Shown piece after piece: positions 1-8,701 of a stretch of DNA of 33,932 nt (its first letter is position 1; each line of letters begins with the position of its first letter). The stretch comes from GCA-1730015 sp964550655. GTDB taxonomy: Bacteria > Pseudomonadota > Gammaproteobacteria > Granulosicoccales > Granulosicoccaceae. The DNA lies in the NCBI GenBank assembly GCA_964550655.1, contig CAZKAQ010000031.1:1-33932 (forward strand), written 5' to 3'. The notes beneath the pieces were generated by a model. That model was given only the letters and a program-made list of their open reading frames with translations, did no database searches and had not been told where the DNA came from. Both the position numbers and the translations under genes were made by a program.

Positions 1-187
1 GGGGAGAGGAAAAGTTAAAGCTCTTCGCTGTATATAAAAAGCTTGCATGCTCCAGTGCAAAGTAAGACTTGATCTGACAGATACCGATTCTAACGGAGTG
101 ACTGTTAACTTATTGGTACCAAAAAGTTGACCACCTCAATTGATTGTATCAAGTGTCATATCATCTTTCGTTCTAAGCAAGCCAACC
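1..187. other. left-edge non-coding stretch
   Basis: I see no gene here. The stretch lies downstream of the minus-strand secreted protein that ends at 188. A 10-bp palindrome, TTGGTACCAA, lies at 113-122 and is followed by a short A run, but it is not a convincing terminator. Confidence 0.4.
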
Positions 188-1138
188 TTATTTGGTCCAG
201 ATCTTCCAATTTCTCGCCCAAAGCGTCTCACTTTCCGGTGCACCCGTCACGTGATGAACAAAAAAACCAAAACCCTTAAAGAAAACGTCGTCAAAACACC
301 TTAGTCGATCAACAGTCGAATTCATTAGCGTAGTTCCCCTATAGAAGTCAATCTCTCCATTTGTAGCAGAAACCGGATTATTTAGCTTTATCCTTAGTTG
401 TAATGTTACCCATCTACCAGTTATTAAAGAATGACTCGATGACGTCGTGTCTCCGAAACTGCCATCGGGGTTTTCGCAATCGTATACATATTGAGAGTAA
501 ACACCGCTTCTCAATCCGACTACACCGCGTACTGTAAAACCATCAGTATTGTTGTTTCCTCCGCTCGGTGGAGGGTACGTATCAAATCGTGTTCCCCAAA
601 TATGTCCAAGCCCGATGTAACTCCTCGTAGTCGGGTTATCAACCCACACATCAATCTGGAACACAGCATCTTCTACCGAACTATCAGGGCCGAATTGTTC
701 GCCTCTAAAATTGGAGTCACCCTTAGTACCGGCCGGCGTAATCACTTGGACGGCAGGTGATCCGTCTGGTGCCTCAGCCATAGTGGTTCCGAGTGTCTTT
801 TTAAGCCTTAGTGGGTGTCCGTTGCTCCACTTATCGCCCGTAAAAAATTCTATCGCTGTCCCGTTTAAATCCGCCGCAGTTGGGGTTGACTCCCAGAACA
901 AACTGTATCCCTTCGCCGCCCAATCAATGCCGTCTGGATTCGACGCAGCTTCACTCACTTCAAACTCTTCTTTTACCACAAGCTGATCGCTACTTTGTTC
1001 AGTAGACTGTACCGCCGGATCCGGTATTTGCTCCAGTAATTCCACTGTAGGCGTGGCCGGTTTGGTCACTTCCGCTGCGTGCGACGCTAACGAAAAAACA
1101 ATCGCCAAACTAATAACCCTGAACCTTAGACCCAGCAT
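188..1138 (-). CDS. secreted polysaccharide-lyase-like (jelly-roll) protein
   Basis: The 316-residue product starts with a clear signal peptide (basic MLGLRFR, hydrophobic core, likely cleavage after SHA-A near residue 21), so it is exported. A Thr/Pro/Glu-rich linker (about residues 23-65) precedes one globular domain of about 240 residues. That domain is rich in aromatic beta-strand-like segments (VFQIDVWVD, SYIGLGHIWG, GVYSQYVYD, GFGFFVHHV) and holds two cysteines that could pair. The pattern recalls the concanavalin-like jelly-roll folds of polysaccharide lyase families such as PL14 or PL20. I recognise no exact family signature, so lyase activity is inference. Its place beside a Wzy-type polymerase and other exopolysaccharide genes would suit an enzyme or binding protein that trims or remodels the polysaccharide. 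It stands alone on the minus strand, with a long non-coding stretch upstream. Confidence 0.6.
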   Translation of the reverse strand: MLGLRFRVISLAIVFSLASHAAEVTKPATPTVELLEQIPDPAVQSTEQSSDQLVVKEEFEVSEAASNPDGIDWAAKGYSLFWESTPTAADLNGTAIEFFTGDKWSNGHPLRLKKTLGTTMAEAPDGSPAVQVITPAGTKGDSNFRGEQFGPDSSVEDAVFQIDVWVDNPTTRSYIGLGHIWGTRFDTYPPPSGGNNNTDGFTVRGVVGLRSGVYSQYVYDCENPDGSFGDTTSSSHSLITGRWVTLQLRIKLNNPVSATNGEIDFYRGTTLMNSTVDRLRCFDDVFFKGFGFFVHHVTGAPESETLWARNWKIWTK

Positions 1139-2024
1139 AGCAAACCTTTCCTCACAAAATGAACGGCGACCAAACCACTCTTCACACTTTCTTTAACGGC
1201 CCCGGATCCACGACCTTAATCTTTTGAAAAGCTCGCATTAAAATTCTAACACTAGTCCTAACACCTGTTGTTTCCGGCAGGGTTGCTTCTTAAAAAATCC
1301 TTTACTTTCAATAAATTAATAGATTAGTAGACTCGATTACTTTTCCGTTTGAAAATAACCACCAGTATCGCAATCATATTGCACAAACCTGAACAGATAT
1401 TAAAATTAGATCACATATTTATCAATGAGCTACGCTCGATAGTCCAGCCTGTCAATAAATATCGATTGTAATGAATTTCCCTAATGCCCGGGGCAGTCAA
1501 GTATATTCACTGAGCTAAAATTGCATGCGCAAATGGGCTATGTCTTTGCAAAATGAAGGCAACGTGAGCAAGATGTTTATTACCACGTCGGTGCCGGCGC
1601 ACTGCATTGCACGTAAATGTGCGCTCGACCGACGGATCTTACGACGATACCTTAAACGACCAACACTGTAGGTGTTTGAAAAACTTGACACCGTTCCCCC
1701 GGGAATCACCGGTAATGTGCTAGTTTAGTCCCAGGGTAACAAGACGTTGGGACACATTGGATAGAGAATTGTACCCAGCTAACGTAAAGTCGAGTTATGT
1801 ATTATGAGGTCAAGCGCACTATTACGAGCTGCAGATTGAGAAACATCCACGCGGATGAAAATTGTTTACAATACCCGAACGTCGGTCGGTTGTAGATTAA
1901 TGATCAAAGGGTATCAGCAAAATAAAAATGGTCGCATAGGCTAGATGGCTTGATATAACCTTCCACATCTTATTCGCTCAATAAAACATACGAAAATTCC
2001 AGATTCCCGTGCTGAGAGATAACC
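1139..2024. other. long intergenic region, A/T-rich, with a probable gene remnant
   Basis: This stretch of nearly 900 bp lies between two divergently transcribed genes and holds no intact gene. It must contain promoters for both, but I see no clear -35/-10 pair. The middle (about 1519-1740) reads on the plus strand like a decayed AraC-type DNA-binding domain, listed separately. The only longer open frame, on the minus strand at 1515-1709, looks like a shadow. Confidence 0.5.
1519..1740 (+). pseudogene. possible AraC-family C-terminal remnant
   Basis: The plus-strand frame from 1519 reads about 50 residues containing CIARKCALDRRILRRYLKR. This matches the usual AraC C-terminal helix-turn-helix pattern (IA..L.ls.RtLqRrL). 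The frame stops at a TAG near 1672. Just beyond the stop, the same frame resumes with VFEKLDTV, close to the FxxLLDxVR segment that normally follows this helix in AraC regulators of the arabinose-binding-like type. No N-terminal effector domain or intact second helix is visible. I infer a decayed, truncated regulator. The match is short and judged by eye, so chance similarity is possible. Confidence 0.3.
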
Positions 2025-3446
2025 ATGTCAATTCTTAGGTTCGCAGCTTCATTTTCCATTCTCGCATTTTTGTCTCTCTTTGTTCAGGCCAACCTGTTTC
2101 AGGTTGACTTCACATCCGGTACATTTGGCGCGACTTATCTCTATGCTGCGATGCTGTCATTCATAGTGGCAATAGTATCTGCAGGAGACATAGCAAGCTT
2201 TTTCAAGCTAAAAAAAAGTATATTCGTATTAGTAACATTTCTTTGCTACACGTTTGCCAAGTACCACCTTGAGACCGATGAGTTTCTGATTAGGCAGGTG
2301 ACGATCGGAACAACACAAGGATTGTTGTTTTATCTACTAGTTGGTCTCGCAACATCTTATGCGATATTTACTCTGTATAATCTTCAGCGTACCGAACAAT
2401 GGTCACGAATAATTACTTTCGCAACCATAATATACCTTTTGTATTTGCTTTTATCTTTGTATTTGCTTGTTATCGAAGGACTTTCTGCCACACGCTCAGA
2501 TCAACTCCGCGTTGACGACGAAATAACGTATCAACGACCAGCAGATTTACTATTTCTGCAATTGATTATGGCAACATCCCTAGCCTATCTTATAGTGATC
2601 AAGCCTGGTCAGTTCCGCATCACAAAATTTATCGTACTAATACTGTGCGTAACGTCCATTGCAGTACTCACTGCTTTACTGGCTCAGCTCATCGGTTCCA
2701 ATAAAGGTGCGCTGGGGAGTGCCGGGGTCACGATCGTGTACCTGACATGTAGCTTTACGTCACTTTTTGTGCATGCGGGGCAGTCAATCGGAATTAGCAA
2801 TATTATCTTTAGTCGGACTTCCGTCTATTTAATCGGCGGCCTGATCTTAGCCTCAATTATAACAACCGGTATTGTTCTGGGTGCGCTAAGTTACTTTCAA
2901 ATAGACTACACGCAAACACGTTTACTAGGATACGGAGTTGAGGAAGACGGACTAGTATCCATCACATCGAGATCAGAGATTTTTAGACAGAATTTCATTA
3001 GACACTTTATACACAGCCCCATTTTCGGACATACCCAAATTCACCAGATAATTGACGGGCATAACGGCATCTATGTACACAGCACATTGTCGATACTCCC
3101 TCATCTCGGTATTGTTGGATTTTTACTGTTCTTACTCCTGATAGTCAGTATGTACTTCGAAATGACACGGGGCAATTCAAACAACCGACTAGATATACTG
3201 CCAAACAACGGCGTGTATGGTTTGTTCAGGCTTGCAATGCTCTCATTAGTAATAGCAATTGGCATATCTTCAGCGTTTTTTACGTGGTCACCATTATGGT
3301 TTTCAATAGGCTTTTTTGGTACCTGGTTTGGTTTTAGAGCAAGCTCAACTTCGTTGAATCGAAAAAAACGTGGTAGAAGAAAGAAAAAATCAAGACGGAC
3401 GTTGCAGCGAGAGGAACTACCAAAGAAACATGCCTACGATATATAA
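2025..3446 (+). CDS. O-antigen ligase/polymerase (Wzy/WaaL-type) membrane protein
   Basis: The 473-residue polytopic inner-membrane protein has about ten to twelve hydrophobic helices across residues 1-435. It has a large extracytoplasmic loop before the last helices. That loop carries the pattern typical of the Wzy_C/O-antigen ligase family: RSEIFRQNFIRHF, then SPIFGH, then DGHNGIYVHS with the conserved His-Asn, followed by a hydrophobic helix. Such proteins polymerise undecaprenyl-linked repeat units or transfer glycan to lipid A or protein. The two roles cannot be told apart from sequence alone. With a Wzc-type co-polymerase and a priming transferase in the same window, a Wzy polymerase role is favoured. 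The C-terminus (about residues 440-473) is an unusually basic cytoplasmic tail rich in Lys and Arg. The gene is monocistronic here and faces the four-gene operon that ends at 3902. Confidence 0.8.
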   Translation: MSILRFAASFSILAFLSLFVQANLFQVDFTSGTFGATYLYAAMLSFIVAIVSAGDIASFFKLKKSIFVLVTFLCYTFAKYHLETDEFLIRQVTIGTTQGLLFYLLVGLATSYAIFTLYNLQRTEQWSRIITFATIIYLLYLLLSLYLLVIEGLSATRSDQLRVDDEITYQRPADLLFLQLIMATSLAYLIVIKPGQFRITKFIVLILCVTSIAVLTALLAQLIGSNKGALGSAGVTIVYLTCSFTSLFVHAGQSIGISNIIFSRTSVYLIGGLILASIITTGIVLGALSYFQIDYTQTRLLGYGVEEDGLVSITSRSEIFRQNFIRHFIHSPIFGHTQIHQIIDGHNGIYVHSTLSILPHLGIVGFLLFLLLIVSMYFEMTRGNSNNRLDILPNNGVYGLFRLAMLSLVIAIGISSAFFTWSPLWFSIGFFGTWFGFRASSTSLNRKKRGRRKKKSRRTLQREELPKKHAYDI

Positions 3447-3901
3447 ACTCAGCATTTTGAGTAGTTTAAAGAATTATATTTGTGTATTTGGAAATCAAAG
3501 AAAACATTCCACGGTGATCATACATTTATTGTTGATCACTTTTCGAGCAGTACAGATGTAAGGAACATGGATGTACGCAAGGGAAATTACTCGCTGACTT
3601 TCTTTACCACACAGAACACTTTCACCGCCACACCACGGTTCAACCATGAGGTAAATAGCAGCGTTACTCCAGCTTGTGTCTTAAGCAGCTGTGTGCACGA
3701 CATCCATAGTTCGAGGAGTTGAGTGATCAGACATCGTATGATTATTCCTTACAATAACGGCGGCAAAACCTCTGTTAATTTTACGCAACTATGCCACAAC
3801 TTCGCTGAATATCCATTTGTGCCTCAGGTAACTTACTACTAACGGCTTATCAAAGCCGACGAGAGACCTGTTACTGGAATAGTGCGATAAAATTTTTACA
3901 T
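3447..3901. other. intergenic region between convergent genes
   Basis: The stretch is about 455 bp with no convincing gene. It contains an inverted repeat at 3514-3539 (listed separately) and a weak hairpin around ACTCA...TGAGT near 3449. A 39-codon open frame at 3723-3842 (GTG start, containing IIPYNNGGKTSVNF) reads like protein sequence. It has no ribosome binding site and matches no family I know, so it may be a remnant. Confidence 0.4.
3514..3543 (+). terminator. possible terminator after the Wzy-type gene
   Basis: A perfect 7-bp inverted repeat, GTGATCA (3514-3520) and TGATCAC (3533-3539), encloses a 12-base loop and is followed by TTTT. It lies about 70 bp downstream of the Wzy-type stop. 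The stem is short and only moderately G/C-rich and the U tract is short, so this is a weak call. It could instead be a protein-binding site. Confidence 0.3.
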
Positions 3902-5467
3902 TCATTGGGAACTACAGACACTACTGATTGAAATCGAGGGAGTTGTTTTTTTTGAAATCAGTTCATCAACACTGTAAACGACCAAATCACCGAATCTTTT
4001 ACTCATCAGTTTTATATTGGTTTCAACAGCGGCCTTCCCACATACATGAACATTACTCGGCGCAATTATAAAATTCGGATCAAATAGAGAAGTTACATTC
4101 GTCATTTTCTTTTCGCTCAACATACTTGTTCTTAAAAATAAGACATCTGTTGGTCTAACAGCAGACGCAAACGGACTGTGCGGCTGCACATCAATGGCGA
4201 CTAATCTGTTTTCATCACCTACCAGGAAGCGATCCATCTGTTGCACCAGTGCACTTAAATCATTGCGTTCTTCGATAGATTCATTTTTGGCTGTGTACAC
4301 TATGTAAGAATTTGCCAAAAACAGAAAAAACCAGAAAAAACAAACAACGGTACGTGCTCCGATAAAACGGGATAACAACCATGATTTTTTCCATTGACAA
4401 ACCACAATTGCCAATGTCAAAAATGTAACAACAGCAATAATCTGCTGAAATCTGGGATGATTCTGCTGCAGGAATATCATAGCCAGATACTGAGAACCGA
4501 ATAGACCCAACGGCAGAATAGCAGGCCACCATCGTTTGAAATTAAACAAGCTTACACAAAGCGCCCCCAAAATCGCCAAATTTGTAAACATATAGAAGGG
4601 AGCAAATTTAAGTACAATGGTGTGCTCGCGCACAGCACTAACAAATTTATCGTAAAATAGTTGTGTATTTAGCTCCGGTAGTAGCTCCGAAAAATACCAG
4701 ACCATATTAGATTTTCCTGGTACAACTGATGCGATAATGGTAGTTAAATTTGGCGCAAACGACGACGGAAACCATAGATTTTTGTTTTGCAAAAAAAAAT
4801 AAATAATTGTGTAGTAGCCGATTAGTAGCGGTACTAAAATCACCTTTTCCATATAACGATGTTCATACAACCACACCAATCCATATAACAACGCTGGAAT
4901 CACGAATATCGGGTGACTTACAACCCCCAACGCAAGTAAAAGCCACAAGACACATCCAATCAACAGTTTCTGTCGATTAAAAAAACACAGTAATATTAGT
5001 GCAAGAAGCGCAGAGAAATACATTTCCAACAACGGATTTATTGTCTGCCAAATCGCGATAGGAGAAATCAAATAAAAGACAGTTACCCCAGTCGCAATAG
5101 AGTAGTTGGTAAATTTTCGTGCAAGTAAAAAGAGCACAGACGCCACTGTCAAATGACATATTACGTTGACCAATATCCATGCATGATAAGCAGAAAACAC
5201 TGATGCAAACACCGCAACGATGTATAGCATTGGACTATTGTGAGTAATGTAATTTTTGTCGGGAAGAGCATTATTTCGCACTATTTCCCCGGGAAAAAAC
5301 AAGTTCGTGATTGGTGGCTGACCGTTTACAATTCGCTCTACATCTGCGACATAGGAATACTGATCTGTGCCGCGCACGCCGTCTGCGCCAAACCAAATCA
5401 ATGCAAGAGCCGTAATGCAGGCAACACATAAAAATGACCACAGCGGAATTCGATTTACATAATCCAT
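3902..5467 (-). CDS. GT-C-like polytopic glycosyltransferase or transferase
   Basis: The product has about 520 residues with about ten or eleven hydrophobic helices, then a soluble domain over roughly the last 110 residues. The N-terminal helix is followed by an extracytoplasmic loop with acidic residues (GADGVRGTDQYSYVADVE). This resembles the first loop of GT-C enzymes (ArnT/PMT/GT39-like), where Asp or Glu residues take part in catalysis. Such enzymes move a group from a lipid-phosphate donor in the periplasm. I used the ATG at 5467; an in-frame TTG at 5482 would add five residues. It is the last gene of the operon, 18 to 33 bp after the ATP-grasp gene depending on start. It could therefore transfer the group made by the upstream enzymes, which is inference. 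The C-terminal domain contains several Cys and is not recognised. Confidence 0.65.
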   Translation of the reverse strand: MDYVNRIPLWSFLCVACITALALIWFGADGVRGTDQYSYVADVERIVNGQPPITNLFFPGEIVRNNALPDKNYITHNSPMLYIVAVFASVFSAYHAWILVNVICHLTVASVLFLLARKFTNYSIATGVTVFYLISPIAIWQTINPLLEMYFSALLALILLCFFNRQKLLIGCVLWLLLALGVVSHPIFVIPALLYGLVWLYEHRYMEKVILVPLLIGYYTIIYFFLQNKNLWFPSSFAPNLTTIIASVVPGKSNMVWYFSELLPELNTQLFYDKFVSAVREHTIVLKFAPFYMFTNLAILGALCVSLFNFKRWWPAILPLGLFGSQYLAMIFLQQNHPRFQQIIAVVTFLTLAIVVCQWKKSWLLSRFIGARTVVCFFWFFLFLANSYIVYTAKNESIEERNDLSALVQQMDRFLVGDENRLVAIDVQPHSPFASAVRPTDVLFLRTSMLSEKKMTNVTSLFDPNFIIAPSNVHVCGKAAVETNIKLMSKRFGDLVVYSVDELISKKTTPSISISSVCSSQ

Positions 5468-5500
5468 TTGTTGCAATCGCAAGAGTTTAACAAGATGGCA

Positions 5501-6511
5501 TCAGGAACTAACAACAACCAGTGTATCGCACTTGGAAACTGTTTTGCCAAAATTCCTTGTAAAATCAGTCAGATCAAACTCGTCACCGCTGCACCACTCG
5601 ATAATTGCCAGTGGAAAATTTGCGCCTAAAGTGTGGCTAAAAGGATAACCACCTCCAAAGCGAGGGTTCATCTCAAGCACGACTGCTGACGCACCATCAT
5701 AAAATACATCACAGTCCAAATTACCGATGTGGCCAACAGCTTTCCCTATTCTCTCCCCCAGTTCTTGCAATAGAGGAATATCAACAAGCTCGGACTTATC
5801 TGTCTCCCCGGCCCTCATCCCCAGCTTTCTTTTTACATAAACTGATCTAACGTTACCCTCCAGATCATTTAGTATGTCGATACCATACTCTGTTCCGGGT
5901 AGCCCCTCTTGTATTAAAATGCTCTCGCTTAGGAGACTTGCATCTACCTTTAAAAAGCTTTTTTGGAGTTGTATACCCGCCAGCTCATACGCTAATTTCA
6001 GCTCCTCTATACTATGCACACTAAAAATCTGCATACTTGCGCTTCCCCAACGCGGCTTTACGAAAAGTGGAAACTGCACATCCGCGTTCCGTACGGCGTC
6101 TTCAGCGCTGTTTAAATCAATGAAGGTTTCTGGATACCGGAAATTGTTATTACGCAGAAAATCTTTAGTTTTAAGTTTATCAAAACAAGTATCAATTACC
6201 TCCACAGAGGAAATTAAAAGGTTCGTACCAACAGCGTTGAACTCTGCGCTATGCCTTGCCAGCAAAGGAAGCTCAACATCATTTAGAGAAATAATCAGGT
6301 TGATCTTTTCTTTTTTACATATCTCTACAAGCTCGGGAATGTAATTAACATCCGTTAACGCAGGCACTGTAAAACATTGATCCGCCTCCTGCAAAGCAGG
6401 CGCTGTATCGCTCATATCGACCGCGTAGATCTTACCGCGATCTTGCAACTCTTCCCGAAAGTAACGAAGCAAGTAGTTTCTACGTCCGGCGCACGTAAAA
6501 AGTATATTCAT
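5501..6511 (-). CDS. ATP-grasp ligase, CarB/PylC-like
   Basis: This 336-residue protein has the three-part layout of ATP-grasp enzymes. A small Rossmann-like N-domain begins MNILFTCAGRRNYLL. The central lobe carries the ATP-binding lysine in PLFVKPRWGSAS (K152) and QEGLPGTEYG (E202, E208). The C-terminal metal site is VVLEMNPRFGGGYPF (E280, N282, R284). It resembles the single-lobe carbamoyl-phosphate-synthase-like ligases found in capsule and natural-product clusters. These activate a carboxylate as acyl phosphate and join it to an amine, hydroxyl or thiol. The substrate cannot be read from sequence. It starts only 4 bp after the dehydrogenase stop, so the two are very likely co-translated. 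Ligation of an acid made by the two upstream enzymes is inference. Confidence 0.82.
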   Translation of the reverse strand: MNILFTCAGRRNYLLRYFREELQDRGKIYAVDMSDTAPALQEADQCFTVPALTDVNYIPELVEICKKEKINLIISLNDVELPLLARHSAEFNAVGTNLLISSVEVIDTCFDKLKTKDFLRNNNFRYPETFIDLNSAEDAVRNADVQFPLFVKPRWGSASMQIFSVHSIEELKLAYELAGIQLQKSFLKVDASLLSESILIQEGLPGTEYGIDILNDLEGNVRSVYVKRKLGMRAGETDKSELVDIPLLQELGERIGKAVGHIGNLDCDVFYDGASAVVLEMNPRFGGGYPFSHTLGANFPLAIIEWCSGDEFDLTDFTRNFGKTVSKCDTLVVVSS

Positions 6512-6515
6512 AAAA

Positions 6516-7520
6516 TCAGTACCGGTACTCTACTGACAAACGGTTTATTAGAGCCTCACCTTTATATAAGTTGTTTAGATTTTTAATCGCATCATCAAGG
6601 TGTGGAAACCCTGAATCCACATACCCGGCTCTGTGCGGAGACATCACAATATTGCTCAATTCGTGAAACGGATTATCAGTTGAAGGAAATGTGCTTGTAC
6701 TTTCGCCAGGTTTCGGATAGTTGTACCAGGTATCAATCCCTGCCCCATAAATTAATTGTCTCGAAAGTGCCGCGTACAGTGCGCCCTCGTCGATAACAGA
6801 ACCGCGAGCAACATTGATCAGAATTGTGTTTTTATTTAACGAACGGAAGCAATCAGCGCCAAAAAGGCTATTGGTCTCTTTTGTAAGTGGCACTGCAACA
6901 AACACGACATCCGCTCCTTCGAGGGCTGTTAAAATATTTTCGTAACCATAGACATCTACAGACGCTGTTGCTCCTGTCAGTTTCCCGCTTCTGTTAACCA
7001 CTGACACATGAGGCTCAAATCCCGTCAACAATCTATGGATACTTTTATTAACAGCGCCATAACCTATTAAGACTGTTTTCCTGAAACTCAATGTCGTTGA
7101 GAAAGGACTCACCTCGTTGCCATCAGATGAAACACGGTTCCAGTTACCATTTCGTAGCTGAGCATCATGATAAGCAATTTTCTTGGCAACGGAAAAGTAA
7201 AGTGCTAAAGCATGCTCTGCTACGACTGAGCCATTCGAGTGGGAGTTACAGACACAATCGATACGATATTTTTGAAGTAAGTCGAAGTCGATGTTATCTA
7301 CACCCGTCCATGGAATTTGAAATAACTTTATATGCTCAGCAGCCTTGATTACAGGTTCAGATAGCATTCCACCAAACAGCACTTGCGCACTTCTAATCTT
7401 TTCCAATACACCAGCTTCACTATAGTCTGCTGGCTCCAGCAGTGTTATTCCTTCAGCCAACCCCGCATTTAAGTACTCAATATCAGAGGACATAAATTTT
7501 TTTGTGAGCAAAACATTCAT
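6516..7520 (-). CDS. D-2-hydroxyacid dehydrogenase family protein, variant active site
   Basis: The 334-residue protein belongs to the D-isomer-specific 2-hydroxyacid dehydrogenase family, which interconverts 2-keto acids and D-2-hydroxy acids with NAD(H). Seen in the sequence: a substrate-domain N-terminus, the nucleotide-binding turn VLIGYGAVNKS (residues 151-160), INVARGSVIDEGAL with the catalytic Arg239, and MSPHRAGY with the catalytic His296. Two positions are unusual. The third glycine of GxGxxG is Asn158. The Glu that normally pairs with the His (DVFxxEP) is Tyr268, in DTWYNYP. The gene overlaps the aminotransferase stop by 4 bp (ATGA at 7520-7517) and ends 4 bp before the ATP-grasp gene, so it is the middle step of one operon. 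Substrate unknown; the altered residues may mean altered activity. Confidence 0.82.
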   Translation of the reverse strand: MNVLLTKKFMSSDIEYLNAGLAEGITLLEPADYSEAGVLEKIRSAQVLFGGMLSEPVIKAAEHIKLFQIPWTGVDNIDFDLLQKYRIDCVCNSHSNGSVVAEHALALYFSVAKKIAYHDAQLRNGNWNRVSSDGNEVSPFSTTLSFRKTVLIGYGAVNKSIHRLLTGFEPHVSVVNRSGKLTGATASVDVYGYENILTALEGADVVFVAVPLTKETNSLFGADCFRSLNKNTILINVARGSVIDEGALYAALSRQLIYGAGIDTWYNYPKPGESTSTFPSTDNPFHELSNIVMSPHRAGYVDSGFPHLDDAIKNLNNLYKGEALINRLSVEYRY

Positions 7521-8701
7521 GCTATGCCATCCTGAGTTTTAACGCCTTGAGAAAATTCCCGTAACAATGTCAATCCCTCTCTAAGCAGCGAATCTGTAGT
7601 CGCGAACGAAAGCCGGATATGATCATCCCAGTTTTTTCCAAAAGCGATACCCGGAGTTGTTGCTACTCCGGTCGATTCCATTAATGCGCTACAAAACGCA
7701 TTTGAAGTCATACCGGTCTGCCTGATATCAATAAATGCGAAAAAACCAGACGATGGCACAGTGAGGTTCAAGATTTCACTTTTAGACACGGCATTTACAA
7801 CGAGATCTCTTCTTTTTTGTAATTTTTTGCAGTAATCATCCAGATATGACAAATCGAGAGTAGCACCTACATTCCCCATGGCCGCTTGCACGAAGGTACA
7901 AGTATTGGTATTCATGTGCTGCTGAATTTTAAGTATTTTCGAGTTAAGCTCCTTCGGATAGCAGGCATAGCCCAAACGCCAGCCGGTCATCGCATGTGAC
8001 TTACTGTAACCATTTATCGTAATTACTCTTGATACCTCAGCCTCTAATGAACCAATACTGAAATGAGAGGCACCGTCGTAGACTAACTTTTCATATACTT
8101 CATCTGATATAACGTAGCAATTATGCTTTTCTGCTATTTTATATATTTCACGCAATTGACTCTCGGACCAGACATACCCGGCGGGATTGTTAGGAGAATT
8201 AATAACTATTGCGCGTGTCTTTTCATTCACCAATTTTGCAAGCGCATCTACAGGCAAAGTGAAGTCGTCAGGACTCACATCAAGAGTACGAACAGTACAG
8301 GCAGGTTCTGCCAGATAAATCTGTGGAATGAAACTTACAAACGCAGGCTCCACCACAACAACCTCATCTTCAGGTTGCAACATTGCCATTAATATTATCT
8401 GAAATGCCTGCTTGGCTCCCGCAGCCACTAATATGTTGCTAAAAGTTGCCGGAATTGAATTTTCTGCCAATAAACGATCTGCAATTTGGCTGCGAAGGGG
8501 GGCTAACCCCAAGGGACTGGAATAGGTAGAATTCCCGGCTCGCAACTGCTCCACTACAGCATCTATGATTGCCTGCGGCGTATCAAAATCCGGTTCACCC
8601 AATCCCAGTGAAATTATCGGCAGATTTTGCTCCCGGCGAAGCCTGGCTGACTCGGCAAATTTCAGCGTGAGTGATTCACCTATTTCTTCTCTAAAGCGCA
8701 T
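7517..8701 (-). CDS. PLP-dependent class I/II aminotransferase
   Basis: The 394-residue protein is a fold-type I aminotransferase of the AspC/Ib subgroup. Visible motifs are ISLGLGEPDFDTP, NSPNNPAGYVW (N172 of the NNPxG turn), VISDEVYEKL (D200, Y203), the PLP lysine in NGYSKSHAMTGWRLGY (K234, R242) and the C-terminal carboxylate-binding Arg in IRLSFA. It moves an amino group between an amino acid and a 2-keto acid. An open frame extends to 8767, but the extra 22 residues (GAYIFFALWIPSSLL...) do not look like this family, so I chose ATG 8701, which gives the usual length and start. It is first in the four-gene operon. Producing the keto acid used by the overlapping dehydrogenase is a natural inference; the substrate is not known. 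Confidence 0.85.
   Translation of the reverse strand: MRFREEIGESLTLKFAESARLRREQNLPIISLGLGEPDFDTPQAIIDAVVEQLRAGNSTYSSPLGLAPLRSQIADRLLAENSIPATFSNILVAAGAKQAFQIILMAMLQPEDEVVVVEPAFVSFIPQIYLAEPACTVRTLDVSPDDFTLPVDALAKLVNEKTRAIVINSPNNPAGYVWSESQLREIYKIAEKHNCYVISDEVYEKLVYDGASHFSIGSLEAEVSRVITINGYSKSHAMTGWRLGYACYPKELNSKILKIQQHMNTNTCTFVQAAMGNVGATLDLSYLDDYCKKLQKRRDLVVNAVSKSEILNLTVPSSGFFAFIDIRQTGMTSNAFCSALMESTGVATTPGIAFGKNWDDHIRLSFATTDSLLREGLTLLREFSQGVKTQDGIA

Noticed and set aside
1515..1709. 64-codon minus-strand frame
   Set aside because: It has no ribosome binding site or family-like features. The opposite strand over the same bases shows a better protein-like pattern (the AraC remnant).
3480..3722. 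80-codon plus-strand frame with TTG start
   Set aside because: It has no ribosome binding site, unusual composition, and overlaps the inverted repeat after the Wzy-type gene.
3723..3842. 39-codon frame containing IIPYNNGGKTSVNF
   Set aside because: It reads like protein and loosely like a sulfotransferase P-loop start, but the spacing of key residues is wrong and nothing follows. Left as a description of the region.
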